From positions 57,228,074-57,292,073 of the forward strand of contig OZ024889.1 in assembly GCA_964017195.1 (NCBI GenBank): a DNA stretch of 64,000 nt, in the 5' to 3' direction. This document shows positions 36,824-49,689 of this stretch, piece by piece; within the stretch, counting starts at the first letter, position 1, and every line of letters starts with the position of its first letter. The position numbers were made by a program, and so were the translations under genes. Source of the stretch: Siderastrea radians (lineage: Eukaryota; Cnidaria; Anthozoa; Scleractinia; Rhizangiidae). Below the pieces are notes generated by a model. That model worked only from the letters and a program-made list of their open reading frames with translations, had not been told where the DNA came from and did not search any database.

Positions 36824-37876
36824 TTATGTTCGTTGACTTTTTCGGGAGAGTTGAAGGGTGACAATGGTTCGGCCTTGTTTAAACGGAGCCGGCTGTCCGT
36901 CGGCTGTTTGAATGTCTATGGCAATGCTGTCAAAGATGGTTTGGCCCAGAGGAAAATACATCCGTTCCCTGGTATCAAATTGATGGTCGGTATTGCCCGC
37001 ATCCAAGGTACGTAACAAGCCTTTTTCTTGATTTCCCACAATGCTCGGGGCCACCAGATCCGTGTAAATCATCAATGGTTGTTGACCTTGTTGCGGTTTG
37101 ACCGTGGGGGTGGTGGGAAAAGGTTGCCGACTCAAATTCGGGCCCAAGAACAACTCATAATCAAAGTCGGGGTGGGTAAAGGTGACGGAGACGTGCCCCA
37201 ACGGGGGATATTTGTTGACAGGACCAACCGTTGCTTCCCATTTATGGCGATCGTTGTAATCCACGATATGTTTCACCAGATAATTCTTTTCTTGGACAAT
37301 GCGTTCCGTGGGCGTTCCATCTTTCACCAATCCCATCAAGCCCGCCAATTTCCATTCCATTTCAAATTCCATGTTGGCTGGAATGAGGACATACAACGAA
37401 TCTAATTCAGAGGCGATGCCCTTATTGGTGATTTTCACGTAGGGTTGAGCCAGGTTCAAAGCGGCTAGTTGTTGTCGTTTGGCTTGATCGTCCACGTCCA
37501 TTTTAGCTATATCCATCATGACTTCCATGCGTTGTTTTTCCATTTCGTAGGCGATGGTAATCCAGACTTCTTTCAAATTGTGGTAATACCCTGGCGGTAA
37601 ATACATTTGTTTGGTGACTTTCAGGGGCGCCGTGCCATCCGTACGTTTTGGCATGTATTTGATATCTGTTTTCATCCAATGTTTTTGACTATCTTCTTGC
37701 GTCCAATTCTGCTTGGTTTGATCTTCCAAGGATTGATTAAACCCCGGGTGGGAGATATGCACCAACGCCACTTCCCAATCATCTTCTACCAAATAATAGG
37801 AACGAGGCAGTCGCGCCGTAAATTTTTGACCCGTGCCTTGCGCTTGATCACTGAGCAGAGTGATGTAGACACTCAT
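36824..37876 (-). CDS. Minor-capsid (penton) candidate, paralog C, 350 aa
   Basis: Starts MSVYITLLSDQAQ, with a DDWEVALVHISHP strand at ~30-45, LFLGPNLSRQPF in the middle, and a C-terminal YFPLGQTIFDSIAIDI...FKQGRTIVTLQL block. These match the framework of paralogs A and B, but with lower identity and far from them. It has its own TATA box (37907..37917). It may be a different subunit of the same capsid system or a fibre/vertex protein (inference). Confidence 0.75.
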   Translation of the reverse strand: MSVYITLLSDQAQGTGQKFTARLPRSYYLVEDDWEVALVHISHPGFNQSLEDQTKQNWTQEDSQKHWMKTDIKYMPKRTDGTAPLKVTKQMYLPPGYYHNLKEVWITIAYEMEKQRMEVMMDIAKMDVDDQAKRQQLAALNLAQPYVKITNKGIASELDSLYVLIPANMEFEMEWKLAGLMGLVKDGTPTERIVQEKNYLVKHIVDYNDRHKWEATVGPVNKYPPLGHVSVTFTHPDFDYELFLGPNLSRQPFPTTPTVKPQQGQQPLMIYTDLVAPSIVGNQEKGLLRTLDAGNTDHQFDTRERMYFPLGQTIFDSIAIDIQTADGQPAPFKQGRTIVTLQLSRKSQRT

Positions 37877-37906
37877 GGTGACTACTCCCTCACTTAGGGT
37901 TTACCC

Positions 37907-37917
37907 CCTTTTATATT
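37907..37917 (-). promoter_or_regulatory. TATA box of paralog C
   Basis: Minus-strand AATATAAAAGG, 31 nt before the ATG at 37876. Confidence 0.75.
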
Positions 37918-37981
37918 TACCCCAATTGGACTTGTGCCATATCAAAACCATATCAAATCCATATATGGCCCATATATGGGT

Positions 37982-38295
37982 CAACCCCATTCCAAAAATT
38001 GGACTTTGGACTTTGCGCCCGCGTTTCTCCAGCGGTTTTCCTTCCCCTTGAGCCCATGATCGAATTTTCCACTTGGTCAGCGGTTTCCCAAATCACGTGA
38101 CTTCCCTGAGCCCGCGATCCCTTTTTTTCCAACTGGTCAGCGGTTTCCCCTCCTAAAACCACGTGACTTCCGGTTTCATGAGCCCACGATCCTTTTTTCC
38201 AACTGGTCCGCGGTTTCCCACCATCACGTGACGAGTGACGTCACTCGACCAATCAGAAGCCAGGATTGGGAGCCATCTGGGCCCCCTTTACTACT
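37982..38295. repeat. Right terminal inverted repeat
   Basis: Inverse complement of the left TIR. It holds the same CRE (38236..38243) and CACGTG boxes (38094, 38160, 38225). The inner tandem units differ from the left by small deletions. Confidence 0.95.
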
Positions 38296-38301
38296 GACAT
38301 T
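38296..38301. other. Polinton target-site duplication, right
   Basis: GACATT directly after the right terminus, identical to 15652..15657. Confidence 0.95.
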
Positions 38302-39464
38302 AATAAGAAATCAAATTTCGTACTGGTTCTCAGGGAATAAATTTAATGATCTGCAAGATTGTTAAGAGTTTCGTCCTCTGGCAGAAAATACAACCCACTA
38401 CGCGCTTAACTTGGATGACTTTTTATGAGTCTCGGGTTTTCCGCTTTCGATGCTCAATAGGCACCAACGATAAACGACTCTACCCGACTGACACTGTAGT
38501 GCGCGCAATCTTTTTTTAAAGCTTCCAACAGTGGAGAAAACTACAAAACGGTTAACTGGGGGTTCAACGTTCTATTCAACACCGATCAACGCTGTTGAAT
38601 TTTAAAACAAATTTGGCCTTCCAGCTTAATGATGTTTCACAATTTTGCCGACTTTTCTTTTGTTCTCAGGTGTGCCACTGTGTGCAATGATGTTCTGTAA
38701 TATTGATTCAACTTTTTCTATGTTCTCAGGTGTGATCAAAAGTACTGAATTCGTTTGCCCACCTTGTTCAACATCGCACAACAAAGTTGTGTTCAAGATT
38801 GTTGAATAATGTTGAATGAGTTTGGCCGAGTCATAAAGTTTGCAAACGAAAAACGCAAAGAGCGTGAGCCAACAAAATGAGGGCGCAGCTGGGGTTGAAA
38901 GCTAAGAGAAGGGGGAAGTTTGAACCCTTAATCCCCCAACATGAAAAGGTTTCCCCTTAAGTAGGTTCCCAACCCCCCCCCCACCCACCCATCGCCCCCA
39001 TCCTCGCGAAAGTGGGTCGATTGAGCAAAAGGGAAAGATAATTCCAAGGTAATAATTCCAAGCGAGCCTTGATTAAAAATTAAGTCCTCAAAAACTGTCA
39101 TTTTACAGCGACCCGCTATCACTCTTAAAGGTGTTCGAAGACCTTGATATGAGGGTGACTTAGATGTCCAAGTCACCTCAAGATGCCTTTAAAGAATATT
39201 AAAACACACGAGGAAAGGGTGCAGGCACGGACTAAGTATTTCTAATCGGAGCCTTTTGGGTCTGTGAAATCCAGTTTTCGGAAAATCGAGAACCAGCAAA
39301 TTCCTTTCCGATCCGCTTTTATAATTGCTGAGCAAAGCTTTATCACATGCAGGTGGCTGGCTTGAATGTTGTGTGATGTTGTAAAGCAAAAGGTTTCACT
39401 TCCGCATAATTGATACATTAAAGGTGGGGTTAGGTGAGTTCTGAAGCAAGAGATGGAAAAGCTC
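38302..39464. other. Host noncoding DNA between Polinton and inverted-repeat arm
   Basis: No gene is recognised. A region at about 38560..38830 is rich in TTCAACA/TGTTGAA motifs in both orientations and could be a small decayed inverted-repeat element. Confidence 0.4.
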
Positions 39465-40970
39465 CGCTTTATTTGAAAATCCTTTTATGCCAAGAATCAT
39501 TTACTTATACTATCACTTTCACCCGGACACTTACAATCAGTCGATTTAGTATCCTCTTAAACGTCTTTCCAAACACCTTTAGCCCAAACCCCGCCCCACC
39601 CTAAATAAAAAGAAAGAAAACATTCTCAGACCGAAAAGGAGATTTTCATGTCCAACTTTGTATTTTAATCCAGCCATAGTTCATTAACTGTGCTACCTCT
39701 TGGAAAACCAACAGAGAATATATTTTTTGAATCCCTTCGCCCTGCCCACCAGAAAAAAAGCTCTAGGGTTAATGTTACGCAACCAACGTACGTTTTTTCA
39801 GTTTCACGCATTTTTAAGTGCTCATCTGAAACCAATCTACTGAGAATCTTCGCTCAGTCCTTAAATTAATAAACGTAGGATGACAATAGAATAGCTTATT
39901 TGAAAAAAACAATCTAACCTTATTCCCCAAAGTCACCCGATGTACCCAAAATTTCGTTACCGCGGTACATGCACGCAGTTGTCGATTTCACTAAAACTCG
40001 TTCTGACTGAATTAATTAGCGGCATCACCCAAAGCACGTAACAGATGTTTTTGTATTAACGACTTCTTGTTTCGCTGTTCAGTTCAGAGCTAGTTTCAAA
40101 GGAAAGACATCTTTTGTACAACACCTTAAGCCTGTTTTCTAACGAAAATAGGAAAAGAGAACCCTCACATCAAAAACGGCGGATGTTCGGTGAAACGGCA
40201 TGGCAAGTTGCGATATCCTGTCAAGTTTCCTTGCAGTTTGCTTGAATTTTATCATGAACAAGGACCGCAGCTCTCATCTGTGATACAGCAACATGAAGGT
40301 TAGAGGATTTTGTGTTAAAATCGGTTGTTGGCTGATCAAAACCTGCGATAAACGTGAAGTTGTTTGTGTATGTGTACACTGAGTTAATTAGGCTGACTTT
40401 TCTGATCGCTTGAATCAACGCATTTTGTCCAACTTTAAAATTCTATAACATCGCGTCAATAAATTTCCCCAAAAAATCCTGTCAGGAAGGAAAAGGACAT
40501 CCCTTCTCCTCTTGAAATCCAAATTCTTGACGAAATAATATTCGGTACCACATACTTTTTTTAGGGGTTAAACGTGATGTACTTTTTATCTCGTCAAAAG
40601 AATGTCGGGTAAATTTAATTAGAGCTCGTAAATAAATAAAAAGAAATTGCTGAAATTGCTTTTGACATATATTTAAACATCGTTCTACAAGTCTGGTTAA
40701 TTTTTATTGCTCTGGAATGCTTCATTTTGTCATACGAAGCTTCGAGATTTGCCTTAAATTTTGAGCTTCAGAAGCGGTATTTTGAGCGAATTCCGTTAAT
40801 ATCGATTTTCTTGAAAATAAATCGATATTCAGCCAAACGAACTATGCAGTGATTTGTTTCACATTAAGGTCTACCCAACACAGGAATATGAGCGGAATTG
40901 ATTTTTGAGCTGTTGCCACAATATTTTGAAAATGTTTGATTTTTGGCAACATTCGCTCTTAACTTTGTCA
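39465..40970. repeat. Right arm of host inverted repeat
   Basis: Inverse complement of 14086..15550 with substitutions and small indels. Confidence 0.75.
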
Positions 40971-41412
40971 TCTGTAACGTCAAGTACCTTTCCAATTACT
41001 GAAACTTTTATTAGGTACACTGCCACAAATGTACCCCCTTGGATATTCTCCAAAAAGTCATCAGTTGTTTCAACTGGATTTTCCCGCTTTTGGGGTGGTC
41101 TATGGCGTCCAGTGTAGATCTGATTAAGAAGTAAGTAAAGTCTTCGAATCAACTGAGACAATAATGTAGTTAGAATGTAAATGAAGAAATGCCCGCGTCT
41201 GTCCCCACCCTTGTACTGTGGGATATTAATAAGCCATCGATCAATCTAAAAAGCAATTGCTTAAATTGCTATGTACTGTGAAGATCATTCCACTCATTTC
41301 ATGTTAATACCGCAGTTCATGTTCATATAGATGTCTTTTATATATTCATTACGTCATCCATTCCACATGCGGGATATAAGAACCCAAAATTGACCTGCTC
41401 CCAACTTCTCAA

Positions 41413-41484
41413 GGCTTCATAGCTCAGTTGGTAGAGCAATGCACCGGTATCGCGGAGGTCATGGGTTCGAATCCCGTTTTAGCC
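41413..41484 (+). mobile_element. tRNA-like head of a SINE
   Basis: GGCTTCATAGCTCAGTTGG (A box) and GGGTTCGAATCCCG (B box) with closing acceptor TAGCC. The anticodon stem does not fold properly. It is followed by GCAATTGCCTAAATTGC and GAAGATCATTGCACTC, a tail seen again at about 41250..41310. Best read as a tRNA-derived SINE. Confidence 0.6.
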
Positions 41485-41499
41485 TTGAAATCAGGCTGA

Positions 41500-44400
41500 A
41501 AAGCAATTGCCTAAATTGCTATGCACTGCGAAGATCATTGCACTCATTTCATTAGTGTTCATCATTGGGATATTCAGGCTATGTGATTTGAAAATAATTT
41601 TTTCGTATCTTTTATCTTGTTTACACCCCACTGTAACAGTCCGGTTAAAACCGGGATGTTATTCAAGTGGAGGGTCTCGGCTTATATGTCAAAATTTGTT
41701 TGCTTTGCCTTTGAACAGTACCGAGATGTTTAAAACCAGTTCGTTCCGATCTGCTCCTGCTGGAGTGCATAAATTTTATTAAGCTTATGTCCGCTAGCTT
41801 CTCAGTTAACCAGTCAAGAGCATTTCCACTTTTGGAAATGCTTTGATCGGCGGACCAAAACAAACAATTATCCAATCAGAGCGCGACTTTGGAGTCACCT
41901 GATGCGAGGCCTGTTTTCATGAGATTTCATAATAGTTGATGAAGTTCTCAGATTTGAATGGAACAATCCAGCAATATTTATAGTCAATATCTACGTTTAT
42001 TACTACCTGGGATTGGCTGCTTGCAGAAACATGGTTTAAACATCCTTTAGCCAGGAATAAGTTGCGATGAGCGCTTGTCAAGCGCTTATATGAAGCTTAT
42101 TTTTCTTCTGGTTGCGCAGCGTCTTGCGGTTTGTAACAGATCGGGTCGTCTGTTTCAGATGAATAAAAGGAAACTATGCGAAGGCAAATCCAGTTACGTT
42201 TATTTCTGGCCTGGATAAGTTGCGTGCAAAAAGAGAACCATGGATTCGATATTCTTTAGCCAGGAATGAATTGCGAATAGCGCTTGAATTTCACTTCAGT
42301 GGTCGCGCAATAGTACAAATATTAGGACACATTTGCCGCCATATGAAATGATTACAGCTTTACAGATCCATATTTCGTGCTCACTTCTCTGTCTTAAACA
42401 GGTTCTTCGATTTGCCCTCAGCCGATGGTAGATATAAACACAAAATAAAGCATAACACTGAAGGTCATATCAAGGTCACATCTGATCTTTTTCTGGATTC
42501 CTGCGGCTTTGGTGTGATTGTTCCGATTGTGTCTGCTGAGCGACTCAAAGTATTTTTTTTTATGCCGTTCGTGGCATATTAGGTAAGTTAGGACCTTGAT
42601 AGGTTTTTCAGCTTGTCGTGAACGAATTTCCGACGATAAAGGATAAAAATATTATCTGCACCGCTAGATTATTGTTTGAAACGCCGGGCCCAGCTTGTCG
42701 TGATACTGCTGCAAGATGGTGTGTTTCGCGTCACGGAGTTTGATCCATACAACCCTTTAGTCAAGAAATTGAAATTGTAGCTTCTTTACAGCTATGCAAC
42801 CTGCCACACAAAGGGCTGAACGCTGCTTTAGTCAAACATGCATTAGTAAGCCTCTCTAGAAGATTCATACTGATGATGTTTCCTTCTGTCGTTAGCAAGT
42901 CTTAGCAAATCTATAGACTGGCTGGATTTCGGCCGAGTCTTTCCCGATATCGACGTTCCATACAGCCTTGGACTCTGACTCAAACAAAGAAACTTCACGT
43001 GTTCTCTTATCAATATATACCAGTCCAGCACATATCCTGCAACGATCTCTGATATGCACCCTGAAACGAAGGAAAAGACTCGGCGCCCAAATAGACTAGT
43101 TCAGAGCAATGGCATTTGGTCGCACAAATTGATTCAATTCACAAAACAAAGCGCGGCCTGCCCACCAAAAGCGCGGCCCATCGCCAGGTTTCGCACTAAA
43201 CAACTAGAATACCTATAGAATGTCTCTGAATTTTTTTCAAAGCCTAAAAAAAATTTTCACGAGAGATATAGTAAATTGAAGATGAACAAGCGCTCGAGAA
43301 AACAAGCAAAATTGACGTGTGTATCGAAAGTAAAACCTGACCTAAGCACATATTTCGCCTCCATTTACCACAATATCCTGCACAACACTTCTTCAATGCT
43401 GTCTTGGTCGTTGTGTTACTAATAGACGGGCAAAGCAGGCTGGGAAGGCTCCAAAAAATGCAAATTAAAACTTTCAGTTGAATCTACTCGGTGATATTTC
43501 AAAGCCGCCATGTTGTGACGTCACGCTATTGTTTCGCACATTTCCAAAAGTGGAAATGCTCTGGACTGTTAACATTTGTCTCGTGCTCGGATTGACATTT
43601 GAACTGTACGACTCAGTCTTTTTCAGTCTCGCTAAGCTAGGATTCTGTGAACAAACGGCTTTTGACTCTTTTCTTCTGTGCTACTTTTAAATTAAATTAA
43701 ATTAAATGTAGCCTGTCCCAGGCTCCGGAATAGTGGGGAACTGTGTGAATTGAGAAAGCGAGCGCGAAAAACACGGGAGGGCTGGGAACAGACAAGGCGC
43801 TTTTCCCGCTACCGCCCCCTTTTCTCCAGATCCCACGCGTCTTATTTTCGCGTTCTCTTTCTAATTTTCGCGCCATCCCTGCTACCTGAGAGCCTGGAAC
43901 AGGCTAAAATAAATGATGAAAATGTTTACAATGCAATTAACTCAAGATATAATTTAGAAGATAACTGAGTCTCTCAGTTGAGTCTCTCAGCTTCTCATTT
44001 TTTATTAACAATGACAGGGACATCCGTGGAGCAACAATATTAATTCGGACAACAATGATCTTTTCAGGCAATTTCAGAGAGACAATTGGAGCAGTAAGGG
44101 AACCCATATACGCTCCCCGTATCTCTTTTGCTGAAAAGTTCTCCAACAACACCCCCCCCCCCCGGAATATAACTCCTCCGATTGACCGGTCACCACAAAA
44201 ACTACCGTTAGGTAATAATCTGAATACTGTACCTACAACAACGACGGGTAATTTAACACAACAGGGTACCATACAATACAAAATCTAAAATTTTCGATCA
44301 TACACATAGTAATTACATAGACGAAGAAAATCCAGCAGGATCTGACATCTTTACTTTGTCCGGTTGGCCCTTGCCGAATTTTTTAAAGCGTACATAGCAT

Positions 44401-46600
44401 TTGCAATTGAACTTTCACCTTGTTCCCATATTCCCCCTGGCGGAGCGTTTTCAGACGCAAAATCCTTCCAAATAAGTCCATTAAAAAGCCTCTTGGACAA
44501 ATATAAGCCCAGGGCTTAATATCGGAATTTTACAGTGTATAAAATTTCCTCTGGTAATCAGTCTGGAAAGGGCCATAAAAAAAAGATTGATTTATTGATC
44601 GATCCATCGATCGATCGACAAAAGTTTTTATTCCTCTCATTTTTATTGGATCCGCCCATAAAATTAAAATGCCTCGAGGAAGGAAGACAACTGGGTTAAT
44701 CTAAACAAGTGTCGATACGATTTATCGAGGATTCACCTTCCCTATATCGTTTTTATAACGACCAAATCAGTTAGATCGGTAGTAAGCTAGTAGGCTGCTT
44801 AGATTATCATGAACTATTTTATGCAAAATTAACTTTAATTCCTTGGAGAATTACCACATAAATATTATTCAACAGTACAATTACCCAAACTCCTGTGATG
44901 AGCAAACATAGAAACAGGCCGAAAAATGACTAAATAGATTATTTATCAAAATTCTTACAGTTTTTAACGGTGTGAAATTTTGATAACTTTATAGGTGACG
45001 TAACATTACAGGAATGCCATATATAAACAGCTAAATCCCTTCAGCTCCGAAGAGTACCGCAAAACCTGAAACATTACCCAATCCGCAAAAACATCCTCAA
45101 CAAGTTCATGCTATGCGGAGCTTCTCTTCAGCTGGCTACCCAGCATCGGCTAATGACCTTCTAAGTACTAATTTGACCCTGTGAATCGAATGTAGTGGAT
45201 GTCGGGCGCATCGGTTACGGTTTTAAACACTGTCCGGTAGGCGTTTCTTGTTTTTCCCGAGTGGATGTTACATTAAAACGACAGAGCACAAGCGCAAGCT
45301 TAATGATAGCATAAGTGTCCTTCTAGTAACAACGTTAAAAGCACAAGTGTTTCTTAACCTTTGTTGAGGGCTGACGAACAAATTCGTGCTTTCTTCCTAG
45401 TTTTGCTGAGAATCACAGCAACGTAAAGCATGAGCTTGAGGCCAAAAACATTTTTGTTGGTCCAACGGAAATCCTTTCTTAGATTCAGTTCTTTAGTCTG
45501 AGCATCATGAATATAAAGGGAACAAACAAATTCATACTTCCTAACTGGTTTTAGCTAAGGACCACAGCAACATAAGCATGGTCGTGAGGTGGAAACATTA
45601 TTGTTGGGTCGACGGAAAGCAGTTTTTAGAGTCAGCTCGTCTGCAAACTCGGTCTTAATTTTCAAAGACATGGATGAAGGACGTTGTATTCAGCGTGGAA
45701 CGGAGCTTGTGATCAGGCTCCTCTGCACAGTTCTAATAAGACAACCCAGTGAGCTAAGAACGGACGGGGGAAGGGAATTAGGGGGTCATTTACATGATAT
45801 CGGTACGAGTTCATGCCTGTTTCCTGATATGGCTCTCTATTCGTTTACATGGCAACGGTCAAAAATCTCATTTCGAGATTTTCACCCTGGTGCGTGAACT
45901 CATACCGTGTCGTGAAAACGCACCATGAGTGTTCGTTTTATATTCCTTTTAATTGTGACCATCTCGTGCCCCCTCCGCTAATTTTCCTTGCGCCCCTATT
46001 CCCCATTAAGGAACCCGTTTAGACTGAGTACAATGGTGATTTACTGTCCTTTCCGTGTTAAATTCAATGTAGAAGTGAACTTGAGTTTTGGAAAAGTGGC
46101 TCTGAGTTTTCATGTAAATTTAGGAAAAAATATTGCCCTTCTTTTTCCCCCTTAAAGGGGCTGTGTCAACAGTAAATAAGAGCCTTTGGCCACGGATGAT
46201 CAGAATGGAAATGGGTTGCAACTTGTAAAAATTCGGGCCGTTTACTTCAAGTTTTCCCTCGTGTCGAGCAAAGATCATTGTTAGCTGATGACGTTTCATT
46301 TTTCTTTTAAACCTTTAAGCCCTAAGCCCTGATGAAAATGAAGTTTCTCTTTACATGATCACGACTTGTTTGAACATTCAAGTGACAAGAATAAAGGAAA
46401 TGATCACTGAGGATGAGATGTCTTGATATTTAAGCAAATTCTCCTTACTACTTCCATAAGAAATGTGTGGAGATCAGTAATGAGAATATGCATTTTTAAG
46501 AATACACTTGATGTCTTCCTCTTGGAGTTGTAAGACCATTTTGTGTATAAAAAAATGCATTACCCTCCACGACATAAAAATACCCCTGATTTCTGTTTGC
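41500..46600. other. Host noncoding DNA
   Basis: Several short frames but no exon with family features or good splice context. A ~120-bp piece at 41645..41765 repeats 10768..10885. Simple runs lie at 43688 (AAATT)n, 44151 (C)n and 44600 (ATCG)n. Confidence 0.35.
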
Positions 46601-46606
46601 CTTAAG

Positions 46607-46902
46607 GCGCTGTTACACTAGGCAATTGTTCGTGTAACTTGTCTCGCAATTTTGTTGCGCCATCGCGAGACAAGTTGCACGCAACGTTGCCTAGTGTCAC
46701 ACCTTCACCCAACGCTGGAAAACTGCGAGGATCGTTACGAAAAGTAGAACCGACTTCTACTTCTCGCAACGATTGCGGCACCGAAAAAATTGCGAGACAT
46801 GTTCATTTCAGGGTATGTTACACTGGGCAACTTTTCCTGCACTTTGTATCGCAACAAAATTGCGAGACAAGTTGCAAAAAAGACTGCCTGGTGTAACAGC
46901 GC
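46607..46902. mobile_element. MITE with GCGCTGTTACAC termini
   Basis: The ends are GCGCTGTTACAC and, inverted, GTGTAACAGCGC. Flanks CTTAAG and ATTAAG may be a target duplication. Inner palindromes share TTGCGAGACAAGTTGC. No coding capacity. Confidence 0.65.
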
Positions 46903-47613
46903 ATTAAGGAAGTACAAACACAGTATGGCGTTTCAGCATCCGGTTTAAGCAAAGATGACGTGACGCATGTTTCAGAATGTCAATTAAACCTCCAACCTGA
47001 TTGAGCTCAGTGCGTCATCGCTATCGCTGAAGGAAGGTAAAACACTCACGTTTTCGATGTTTCAGTTTGAAAACAAGCTTGACTAACATTTTACACCTTT
47101 GGGGACAAGCAAAAGGTAAACACGGTAAGTTACGTTAATTGTACACAAACTGTCAAGTGAACAAGTCGGGTAGAACATAACTATAGACCGGCATGGTAAT
47201 CACGATTTATCATTGATGTCGTTGTAAACTCTGCGACGGCGCAAAAACATGTGAATGACTTTGCTGCTGCAAAGTAAACTGAAGTGGTTGGTTCAAGATC
47301 TTTGATGATAACAGCCGACTTAACATATCCTGTGACCGCTTTTTATGTATACGATTTAATTAATATCATCCGGGAGACGAAACCCTTGACGTTTCATCTT
47401 TTCAGTAGCTTGAGGTAGACAAATTCAACTGCTGAATTAGTCTGCGAAAGAGGATACCCTTTCAGCAGATAATTGAACTATCATTTGTCTTGTTGGTGGA
47501 CAGACATTTCTTTTACCGTGAGATCCGAGTATGAAGTGCACAATCCTATAGCCTTATATCTACTTCCTATTTTCTGAAGTCCTTCACATCTGTTTGCGAT
47601 ACGCTTGTTTGAT

Positions 47614-48896
47614 CACAGGCAGCCCAAGCTCACGCCTCGAGAAAGCGAGGAATTTATAAATTATTTATGGTTCCCGAGTCGGGACGTGACCTTCGAGAGA
47701 GACCGGTATATTCACCACATTGGAAATTCTGGTAAGTCGTGTCGTGTACATTTGGAGTTTGAAGTATTTTTTAACTTGTAATGCTTGTTGAATATTTTAA
47801 CGGAAATTATATTTCACAATCTGTTTGCAGGCGGGGGAATTATTATATTACTCTTTCATATTTCAATGTGGCGAATATCTTGGACCTTTGCGAGATTTCG
47901 CTCTTTTCGGCGAGGAATCTCGCTCTATTTCGAGAGGTCTCTTCACTTTTGAAAACATTTTGTATCTCTCTCGGAAAACCCCGCAGAAAAATTCAAATTC
48001 AGCCGTTTGTTTATCTCCCGTATTCCGTCGGGTCGCCTCGCTCTGTCATTGGTTGATCGATACAATAGTGCTGTACGTGATGCCACTGTCGGGATGGGGT
48101 AAGTGCTGTACATGAATTGACTGTACCACCCTCGGTCGAGAGAGATTTGATCTCGGACCCAACCTCGTGTCGATTTTCAAAATCATGAGCGTTTGCCGAA
48201 AGAAGGAATTTTGGACATGGAGTGATAAAAAGCTCATTTTCAGGAAAATGCGCGGGGATATTTGGTGAGGGAACATTTTACAAGGTGTGGAGATCATAGA
48301 ACTTTACCTCTGGCTGAAAAAATCTGCGATAGGATGGATTTTCTGGCCGCAAACCGCCTTCGAGTAGACAAGTTCGAATCGCCAGCCAGAAACGGTGTGG
48401 AGCCTTGACTTAATGAAGGTAGTAACAGTCAAGACAAATAAAGCCCAAAACGATGAAATAAGCCCAAAAAACACACAAAGACGCAAGAGGTTAGTTATTT
48501 TTATTCATTTCACTAAAAAAATGCTGAAATTTAGTTTTATTTAACGTTCGAGATCGACGATATTTTATTCCCCATACAAAGTCTCAAATTGTTAACGGCC
48601 GCTTGTAACCCAACTGTCGTGACAAAGAAAGCCCAAAACGATAGAATAAGCCCCCAAAACACACAAAGACGCAAGAGGTAAGATAGTTTTATTCATTTCA
48701 CTAAAAAAGTGTTGAAATTGAGTTTTATTTCACGTTCGAAATCGACGATATCTTATTCCCCATACAAAGTCTCAAATTGTTAACGGCCGCTTGTAACCCA
48801 ATACCGGTCTCTCTCGAAGGTCACGTCCCGACTCGAGAACCATAAGTAATTTATAAATTCCCCACTTTCTCGAGGCGTGAGCTTGGGCTGCCTGTG
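47614..48896. mobile_element. Non-autonomous DNA transposon, 1,283 bp, 7-bp TSD
   Basis: Flanked by a perfect GTTTGAT duplication (47607..47613 and 48897..48903). Terminal inverted repeats of ~90 bp begin CACAGGCAGCCCAAGCTCAC. Inside, a ~185-bp block is tandemly duplicated (about 48427..48613 and 48618..48803, sharing ATAAGCCC and CGGCCGCTTGTAACCCAA). Short frames but no transposase is seen. Confidence 0.85.
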
Positions 48897-49689
48897 GTTT
48901 GATAATTCGAGATAATCTTACACAAAACTACATTTTGTTAATGTCACGCACGCATCGGCGATAAAACAAGCTACTCTACTGCTTGCTAAATTTGCTTTAT
49001 CCCCTTGTACCAAAGATCATATCGATCAGTATTTCCTGTAGCGACTGCAGGGTCATCTCTGCGGACTATCAATTACTGAATGGGCTTCTTTTGAGCCTCT
49101 TCCCTCCCCCCCGCCCCCCCCCCTCCCGAAAAAGTGTTCTCTCTTTCCTCCACACTAGCTATGCTGAGCCAAGTATATTTATTACAATCCTCAACCCTGG
49201 TACAGAATACCATCAGAATTCTGCAAAATGGATGTAGAATTCGAAGTAATCCTGAACCATGATATAACTCTTTAAGGCATACGCTCTGTATCAGGATCTC
49301 TTAAGGTAGTGTGACTTTTCATTGATTGACCTGCAAGGCAGTACGGTAGTCAACAACAGAATACTCAACGGAATTATCTACCCTTGTACGTCGTCAACAC
49401 TGGCCGTCTGTTTTTTTTTTTAAATGTGGGGAGAGGAACGGGCAGGTAAATATCTCATCTCCCTATTTTTAACTCATTTTTCTCCCTCCTCCCTAATTTT
49501 TTGGCCGTTTCTCCCTCCTCCCTGGTTTTTCACCTCCCTGATTAGTGCTTTAACGGGTTAATATGACGTAACACTACACTTGCAGTCTAAACTCCTTCAC
49601 TATTATCACTTTACTAAAAGAACTTTGTGCTCTTTGAAGACTTTGAATACCTACAGACTACTAGATTTAACATCTAGTACCAGCTTACT

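Larger units (their letters stand above)
15658..38295. mobile_element. Complete Polinton/Maverick (polintovirus-like) element
   Basis: The element is 22,638 bp, with termini AG...CT, ~315-bp terminal inverted repeats and a perfect 6-bp target duplication. It encodes protein-primed PolB, a retroviral-type integrase, a double-jelly-roll capsid protein, an adenain-type protease and a packaging ATPase, the set that defines Polintons (established knowledge). Gene density is high and no introns are needed for most genes. Base composition is richer in GC than the flanks. Integrity is high: two frame breaks in polB and one in the Gly-rich gene are the only clear damage. It could be a young insertion or an integrated adintovirus-like genome. 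Confidence 0.97.

Noticed and set aside
42843..44281. Host coding exons in 42.8-44.3 kb
   Set aside because: Frames lack domain features, splice-site support or repeat-free context.
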